DNA of 48,546 nucleotides, taken from contig CAMVMF010000021.1 in the NCBI GenBank assembly GCA_947168515.1, forward strand, positions 1 through 48,546. Reading direction: 5' to 3'. This document shows positions 33,601 to 42,600 of this stretch, piece by piece. The notes under the pieces are model-generated. The model had not been told where the DNA came from. It did no database searches and saw only the letters and a list, made by a program, of their open reading frames with translations. The stretch is from an uncultured Bacteroidales bacterium (GTDB taxonomy: Bacteria > Bacteroidota > Bacteroidia > Bacteroidales > P3). Position 1 is the stretch's first letter, and each line of letters begins with the position of its first letter. The translations under genes and the position numbers were made by a program.

Positions 33601-36600
33601 CTCGCCACAGTCGTATGTGGTGAGCCGTATGCGGACGGTCTGATTGGCGTATGCGCTCATGTCCAGACCCACAGTGGTCCAGTCTTTCCACAGGACGTCG
33701 CCAGCGGCCAAGTTCCAGCCCAGCTGGGCATTGGCAATAAAGTCGGCAGCACCACAGTGGGAATCGATAAGGTTATTATCCTCATCAAGAATCTCAATGC
33801 TGAACCGCGGCTGCTGCGAGGCACTGTGCTCGGGGTCTTGCAGCACGGCGGCATATTTAAGAATGAGCAGGTCGAAGGAGGCTGGGTCGACAAAGAGGCT
33901 GTAGGTGATCGACTCTGCCTCGGGCGAGGAGCTGTTGGTCATCCAGTTGCCCAGACGTACCGAGGCCTCGCTGCCCTGCGGAACGGTACGCAGCAGACCG
34001 CCGGTGCGGACATCATACTCGGTGGTGTCGTAGTGCACCGTGTGGCGGCTGAGGGGACTACTCGAACCGAAGTTGAGAACGCCCTGATTGCTACGAGGAT
34101 TGGCGTATGAGCCATAGGTGCAAGAGGTGTAGGAGGCCGTGAGGTTGGTGGGGTCCACGCAGCCTGTGCCACCGGCAGGGGTGAAGAGGGTGATGGTGTC
34201 GAAGTAGTTGTTTTGACAATAACTAGAGGAAAGGGTATTGCAGATGGCCCTAAGCCTAAATTCGTAGTTTGTCAGGTTGTTGAGGCCAGTGACAGACAGT
34301 GGCGGCTGGGTGGGATGGAGGGTGGTGCCCATGCCGGAGAGGAATCCGACGGGGCCGTATTCTACCGTTATGTCGGGGCTGCCGGCCTGGTTCCAGTCGA
34401 GGGTGATGTGGTCGCTGGCCAATTCGGTCACACGCAGGTCGCTGGCGCCGCAGGTGCTGACATATATATCGTCGAGGTAGAGCCACGACCAGCTGCCGCT
34501 GGTTCTGGTGAGACGGAAAGCTATGAAGTGCGCATCGGACGGGGCATCGGTGAGCACGGCCTGCATCTGCTGCCACGTATTGTTCTGTGTGTTTTGGAAT
34601 CGTTTGATGGTGATGAAGGAGCTGGGGTCGTAGGGGTCGTTCATCACGCCTAGGTCGAGGATGAAGGTGGCGTAGTTGTCGTTGCGCATCCAGAAGGAGA
34701 CGGCCAAGTCGGACAGGCTGTCGGCCTGCAGGTCGGGCATGACGGCGATGGGGGTGCGGGTGGTGTAGTTGGAGCAGAAGCGGAGCGAACGTGACGCCGA
34801 ATGGCTGACATCGCTATACACATAACAGTCGTTGCCATACTCCTCAGGCACCCGCATGTTGCGCCATCCGTAGGGCATGTGGTTGTTGCGGCAGGTGTCG
34901 AAATTGTAGCATAGGGGCACGGAGAGTGGCGGAGGCAGTGTGGTGACCGTCTGTTTGGGCAGACAGGTGGGGACGGCGGTGTCGCAGTAGAAATAGAAGT
35001 CGTAGGTGGTTTGTTCGGCGAGAAGAACATCGACAGGCAAAGTGTCTGCCCTCAAGAATGTGCCGGAGCCTTGGGCAAAGCCGTCGGGGCCATATTCCAC
35101 CCAGAAGCCAGTGTGGGTTTGTTGGTCGGCATTTACCCTCACTATGTTGTGACGGTTGAGGGTGGCCCTAACACCTTGCGGTATGTCGCAGTCGAGTACT
35201 TCCAGCCGGTCGATATAGAGATACTTCCAACTGTTGGAGAGGTTTTTGACACGGAAAGCGAGGAAGCGACCATCACCGGAATAGCCTGCCAGAGAGGCGG
35301 TGCGCTCTTCCCAGGTGTTGGAAAGGCTGCTCCGCAGGGTGTCCACGACGACAAAGCTGTTGGTGTCGTATTGGTCCCGCATGACACCCACCTCGACCAT
35401 CAGGTTTTCGGGGGTGGAGGAACATTTCATTTCCATCCGCAGAAACAGGTTACGAATGTCGGGAATGTCCATATCGGGGAGGACGGCTATGGCCGACCTG
35501 TTGAGGTAGATGTTGAAGCTCAGCACCCTGCTGTCGGCCGCAGAGCTATTGGAGGCCACATACTCACGGGAGTCGTAGCCCTCGTTGTTGAAACGGGCCC
35601 ACCCGGTTGGGAAAACGGCATTGCCGGTGCCATAGGTGGCAAACTCTTCGCAATAGGGCAGGGTTTGTAGGCGCGAGGTGCTGATACTCACCGGGGGATA
35701 GCACGACTGCGTGAGGCTGTCGTAGTAGAAATCGATCTGGTACAGGCTTAGCTCATCGAGGCCAGTGATGAGGTAGGGGTTGGTGTCGACATGGATGAGG
35801 GTGTCCAGACTGTCGGCAGCGGTGAGCACCACCCAGTAGTCGCGCGAAGTGTAGGCAGAATCGATGCTCAACTCTATGGCGTTGGAGGCCACCAGCCTTG
35901 CCGTGGGTTGCGGCAAGGGGGAGATGACGATGTTGTCCATATAGAGCGAGTAGCTGCCGACGGTGTTGATGTAATGGAATGCGATGTTGGCGGCATGCCC
36001 ATCCAGGCCGTTGAGGCTGACATGCTGCCACTGCATGATGCTGTTGGCGGTGCAACGGATGGTGTCGTAGGGGGTGAAGGTGGAGGGGTCCAAACGGTCG
36101 CCGAGGGTACCCACAACAATGTATTGCCGGTCCCAACAGCCGTTGACACCCAAACGGCAGCTGAAGTGCACTTCGGTCTGTCCGTCGAGTTGCAGGGAGG
36201 GCAGGACAATCCACTGGTTGCAATAGCCGGTGAGGTCGAGTGCCTTGGACTGTATCCAGCTGTAGCCGACGTAGTAGGTGTGAGCCAGTTGGTCGGTACG
36301 GTTGCATTCGTAGATGTCGGTCCATCCTTCGCTGAGTTCGTTTACCTCGAAATGCTCGAAGTCCTCGCAGTAGGGCAGCGGCACTGACTGGGCGGTGCGG
36401 ATGGTCTGGGGAGGGAAGCAGGTGGTCGCGCCACTGTCGGCGTGGTGGAAAAAGAGGTAGTCGGTGAGTGCTTCGAGCCCATCTATGACCGTATCGCAAG
36501 AGGTGATGTGCACCCACTGAGAGAGGCTGTCGTCCGCCGGACGGTACTCGACCCAGTAGTCCACAGGGCGAGCGCAGTCGGTACGGACCCTCACGGCGGT

Positions 36601-39600
36601 GGCATCCACCAAAGCGTAGGCGGGGGTGGGATGGTTGCTGACCTTGAGGTTTTTCATGTAGAGGTACAGGCAGCCGCTGGTGCGGTAGGCGCAGAAGGCA
36701 ACAAAACGGCCCTGACCTTGATAGTTTCTGAGCGACACGTGCTGCGGCTGCCACACACAGGAGGCAGTGCACTGGAGGGTGTCGAGGGGGGTGAAGGTGG
36801 AGGTGTCGTCACGACGGTCCATGACACCTACCACGAGGTACTGCGAGTCCCAATATTCGCTCCAGAGGTCGAAGTAGAGCTCGACATTGCGTATAGAGTC
36901 GATATCGAGGTCTGGCATGATGGCGTAGTCGCGGTTGACGGCATGGCAGTAGTTGCCAAAGAAGAGTTGGTGGCTGCTGTTGACATAGGGTTCGGGGGTG
37001 TTGCCCTCGCGGATGGCGGCCCAGCCTGTGGGCATCTGGCCGCTGCTGTAGGAGTCGAAATCGTCGCAGTAGGGCAGTGGCTCTTCGTGTGCTATAGTGA
37101 CATTGACAGGGGCACAGGCGGAGCCGTCGGGGCTGCAGAGGGTATAGAAGGAGTAGGTGCTGTCGGGGGTCAGGGGTGCGATGAAGGCGGGATTTTCGGT
37201 GATGTGGACCCGGCTGTTGCCTTCGTCGCCCGGCTGGCAGCCGGCCGGCCCATATTCTACCCAGTAGTCGGGGTCGGCAAAGGTGGATTCGGCGGTGCTG
37301 GGAAGCCTGAGCGCTACGCTGCGGGCACCTGCCGGGCTGATGTCGGGCAAGGGACAGGCGGACACCGAGAGGTCGTCGAGAAAGATGGAGGTACGTCCGC
37401 CCGTGGTGGAGAAGAGGAAGGTGACATAGCGTCCCGTGCCGTGGTAATTGCTAAGGGTGATATGCTGGTGGAAGTAGGTGCTGCTGGAGGGGTTTCGGAG
37501 GGTGTCGACAGGTACGAAGGTGGCGAAGTCGGTGCGGTCGTCCATGACACCTACGATGAGCTTGGTGTTGTTGACATTCTCGATACGGAGGTTGAACTGC
37601 AGGTCGAGGAAGCGCACGCTGTCGACATCGAAGTCGGGCATGGCGGTGTATTGGAGGTGGCTGTTGTCGCAGTAGAAGTCGAGGGTACGGCAGCAGCTGT
37701 TATAGGCGCTACTGTAGGTTCGAGGGTAGCTGTCGCCATAAGAGCTATGGCTGTACCAGTCTGTGGGGACCACCAGGTTGCCGTACTGGTCGAAATTCTC
37801 GCAGAAAGGCAGCGGGACGGCATCGGGGGTCTGGAAACGATAGGGCAGGCAGAGGCGTTCGCCTGAGGGGGAGATGAAATAGACCTCGTATGCGGTGCCG
37901 CCCTCAAGTCCGGTGAGGAGGGCTTGGCAGCTGTCGCTGCTGAGGGTCTGCCAGCGGTCGCCGTGGCCATATTCGATGGTGTAGTAGGCATTGCCGTAGA
38001 GGTTGTCCCAGGCGATGAGCCGCGAGCTGTTGCCATAGATGTTGCTGCGCAGGCCTGTGGGGTAAGGGTAGTTGGCCAACACCAGGTCGGACAGCCTTAT
38101 CCAGCGGCATCCCGAGGTGCAGCGGGCGCGGATGGCAAAGCGGTTGCCGACGGGGCCACTGGCGGAGAGCTGCACGTTGTACTCCTTGATTTGTTCGTTA
38201 GCACTGCCCGCCATGCTGCCCATTTGCACGAAGGTGTTCACATTGGTGGTGTCGTCGAGGGTGCCGAAGTCGAGGAAGATATAGTCGGCGTATTGGGTGG
38301 AGAAGCGGGCATAGACCCATTTGCCTTGTAGGGAGTCGCCCGAGGGCAGCGGCCGCATCATGACCACATTGGGGTCGTTGGTGCAGGGATAGAAGGCGAG
38401 GATTTGTTCGCCGAATTGGGTTTCGACCACGGGGTACTGGGCGCGGCCACGCAGCACGCGCCAGTCATCGGGCCGTGCGCCGCTAGGTACATCTTCAAAG
38501 TCCGTGCAGTAGGGTGCGTAGAGCATGGGGTTGAGGGTGTAGACCACGGGGGTGCAGAGGGCGTCGTCGGTGTCGCTGCAGTGGGCGGAGACGTAGAAGT
38601 CGTAGTTGCTGTCGGGGTCGATGCTGGTGATGGTGTAGGGATTGGAGGTGGTGGTGATGGTGGTAGGGATGTATGTGCTGTCGTCGGCAAAGCCCTGCCG
38701 ACCGTACTGGATGGTGACGGAGGTGGGGGTGTGCAACGGTGTCCAAGACACCTGCACACTGGAGGGTGTGGTGGCAAACTGCACATCGGTCACACCGCAA
38801 CGCCCCACATAGAGGTCGTCGATATAGTAGGTGTAGCTGTTGTAGATGGGTTTGAAACGGAAGGTGATGTACTGGCCGGTGCCGACATAGTTGGCGAAGT
38901 CGACACTGAGTTGCTGCCATTTGCCGGTGGCCGCAAGGCGCAGGGCAGCCACCTCGGTGTAGGTGGAGGGGTCGTCGGGGTTGTCCATAACACCCACGTG
39001 GAGGGCATTGGTGCTGGTGGCGTAGTAGTTGGTGGCGTAGGCAAAGAAGGTCATGACCATCTGCTGCGTGGTGCCAAGGGGAAGCGGGGGAAGCGAAAGG
39101 TAGGTGGCGGTGTCGGTGGTGGTGTATAGGGCCATGCCGTAGTTGCCACTGTGGTGGCTGGCATGGGTGAGGGCCGGAAAGAGATGGGAAGAGCCAGGGA
39201 TGCGGCGCCAACTGGGGATGAACGAAAGGGTGTCGAAGCTATCGAACGACTCGCAGTAAGGCACTTCGAGGAGATGGGCCTGGGTGGTGATGACGAAACC
39301 GGTGCCGCCACCCCAGCCGCCACCGCCGCCACCCCAGCTGCCGCCGCCAGCCACACCGCCGCTGCCGCCACCGACGGGATAGGTGGCTCCGGTCATGTCG
39401 CACTGGCAGAGGCTGATGAAGTTGAACTCGTAGGTAGTGAGTTCGTTGAGGCCAGTGAGGGTGTAGGGACTGGTGGTGATGGTGTCCATGATGCCGTGTC
39501 CGTGGGCGAAGCCCTGCTCGCCATACTCTATGATAAGGCCCTGGGTGCCGCTACCGGTCCAGGTGATGGTGATAGAGTTCTGGGTGATGTCGGAGATCTC

Positions 39601-42600
39601 GACGTCGGCAGCCACGCAACGTTCCACACAGAGGTCGTCGACAAAACACTCGCACCAGTAGCCGTTGGCCGAGAGGAACTTGAAGGCAATGATATGGCTG
39701 TTGCCAGCGTAGGCGGAAAGGGAGACAGTGTGATGCGTCCAGCCCTGAACGTCGCTGCTGATGGTGTCGACGGCCACAAAGCTGTTGGTGTCAAGTATGC
39801 TTTCCATTACGCCCAACACCAGCCGACCTTGCGACCTGTTGCCGCTAAAGTAGGTCCAGAAGTTCAGGTACAGCTGGTTGGTGGCCAGACAGCTGTTGCG
39901 GGAGTTGATGGTGGGCAGTGCGGCAAGGCTGAAGAGCGAGTCGGTGGCATAGAATTGCAAGGAGTTGTTGGGACTGTGGTTGGGGCTGCTGACGGAGCGG
40001 GGGTAGTTGCTGCCGACAGTGGAGAGCCGGCGCCAGTTGTTGGGGAAGCCGTTGTTGGCCAGATTGTCGAAGTTGCTGCAGAAAGGGATGTCTATCTCGG
40101 GGTGCAGCGTTTCCTCCACCAACCTTTCGTAGTTGCAGTTGTCTGCCACGCTGTCGCACTGGGGCCATAGCCTTACTTCGAACTGGGTGGCGGAAGCCAG
40201 CCCCGCGATATGGATGGGGCTGGAGGTATGGAAGGTGGGGCTGCCGCCACCGGGCGAGTAGGTCATCCACACGCCCTCGGTGCCGGGTGTGGCACTCCAC
40301 CGCACGTCAACTCCTTCTGGGCCCAGCCCACTGAAGCTACAGGAGGTGATGGCGCAGGTGCGGAGGGTAAGGTCATCTATGTATGCGTAGCCGCTGGAGC
40401 AGTGGCCGGCCTTGTAGCGGAAGGCAAGGTGGCGTCCGCTGCCGCTGTAGGCGGCCATGCTGCGCTTGACACGTGCCCAGCCTCCGTGGCTGTGGATGGT
40501 GTGGAGCACGGTGAAGGTATTGGTGTCGTTGGGATTGGTCATGATGCCGACTTCGAGGCTGGCATTGCTGTTTTCGTTATAGTAGTAGAAGTCTACATAC
40601 AGCTGGCTGATGTCGTCTAGGCCCACCATGGGCATGGCCGCCATGGAGGTGCGGTCGCTCCAGTTGTTGCATTTGTAGGAATAGAACACCAGCGAGCGCG
40701 AGGATGAGCGGTAGCGCGCGTCGGAAATCCGCGGATACTCGTCGCCGTAGGGGCGGGTCCATCCCGTGGGCAGCTGGCCCGTGGCCACATTGTCGAACGA
40801 GGTGCAGAAGGGTGGCAGAAGCATCTCGTCGAGGGTGCGGACCGTGACGTAGTCCTCTTGGCAGAGGTTGCTGTCCTGACAGGAGGCCCACACATAGAAA
40901 CGGTAATTGGTACTATTGGTCAGCCCGGTGACGGTGAGGGTGGTGGCAGTGGTGTACAGGAAAGTGCCCATGCCACGGGTGAATCCTTCGGGGCCGTATT
41001 CTACCGTGTAGCGGGTGGTGCCGCTGGTGGTGCCGCTGGCACCCCAGCTGAGGCGCACACTTTGGTCGGTGACCATGGTGGCCTGCAGGTCGGAGGGGCG
41101 GCACTGGCTGAAGCCCAGGTCGTCCATGTAGCAGTAGTGGCAGCCGTTGAGACTCTTATAGCGGAAGGCTATGTGGCGGGCCGGGCCGGTGTAGCCACTG
41201 AGGTCCACCGAGTAGCGCCGCCATTGGTAGGTCGGGTAGATGGTGGCCAACGGTACGAAAGAGGTGCTGTCGTAGGGCAGGGTCATCACCCCCACGGTCA
41301 GGCGTACCCGCCCTCGTATGTCGGAGGTGTTGCAGCGCAGGTTGAACGACACCACGCCCCCAGCCACGCTGTTTTCCGCTGCAGGCATGACGAGGAAGTT
41401 GCCGTCGGACAGCCCGTCGCAGCAATAGAATTCGACGGACTGGTTGGGGCTGGTGCAGTAGATGGGGTTGCTGTTATTGATTACTCGCGGCTGATAGCTG
41501 TAAGTTTGCAAACGGGTCCATGGGGAGGGCAGCGCCCCGGTGCCCATCCAGTCGAAACCCTCGCAGAACCCCGGCATGATGCTGTCGGTGCGGGTGATGA
41601 AGGTGTAGCTCTCTTGGTCGCAGGTCTGGACACTCCCGACGCAATGGGCCTTGACGCTGTATTGGTAGGTGGTGCCGGGGGTGAGGTTGTCCAGATGCAG
41701 CGGCGAGGTGGCATTGGCTATCAGGGTGGTGGAGTCGCTGCCAGCGGGTCCGTATACCACCTCGACACTTGCCGTGCTGCCATGGGAGTCCCACCGCAGC
41801 CAGGCGTCGTGGGCCGTGACACTGTAGAGCTGCATGCCGCTTACGCCGCATCGCTCAATGGTGATGTTGTCCAGATAGGCGTAGTTGTTGTAGTAGTTAT
41901 TGGGTGGGCGGTGGTAATGATAGTGGAAGGCTATGTAACGGCCAGTGCCACCATAGGTAGAAAGGGGCAGGCTGTATCGCTGCCAGCTGGTGGTGGGGTT
42001 GGTGTCGCCGATGGCTACGAAGGTGCTGGTGTCGTAGGGGTCGGTCATGATGCCCACGGTCCAGTGACTTTGGTTGTCGTTATAGGCTTGCCGCAAGTCG
42101 AAGTTCAGCGTTAGCCCTGTCAGGGTGCTCTCTTCCAGCAATGGCATCACCAGCAGGGTGCTGTTGGAGTCGTTGGTGTAGTTATGATAGGTGCGGAAGG
42201 TCATGCAGTTGCCCGGGTTTCCCTCATTGGTGATGCGGGGCAGGTTGTCGAATACCCATGGACGGTACATGCCGTTTGGCAGGCTTCCGTTGGCATAGCC
42301 CTGGAAATTCTCGCAGAAGGTGGAAACGGTGGGCACCGCAAGGGTTTGGAAAGTGTAGTATTCAAAAGCACAATGGCCACTGTCGTGGGTGCAATTGCCC
42401 CAAAGATAGACATCGTAGAGGCTGTCGGCCTGGAGACCGTCGATGGTGTAGCTGGTGCCGGACACCTGCACCCGGGTGCCGCTGCCGGGAGCAAACCCAC
42501 GCGGACCGTATTCCAACGAGGTCGCGCTGCCCGCTCCGTCGAGGGTCCAACTGATATGGACGCTGTGGTCGGTGAGGCCGGTGAGGGTCACATGGTTCAC

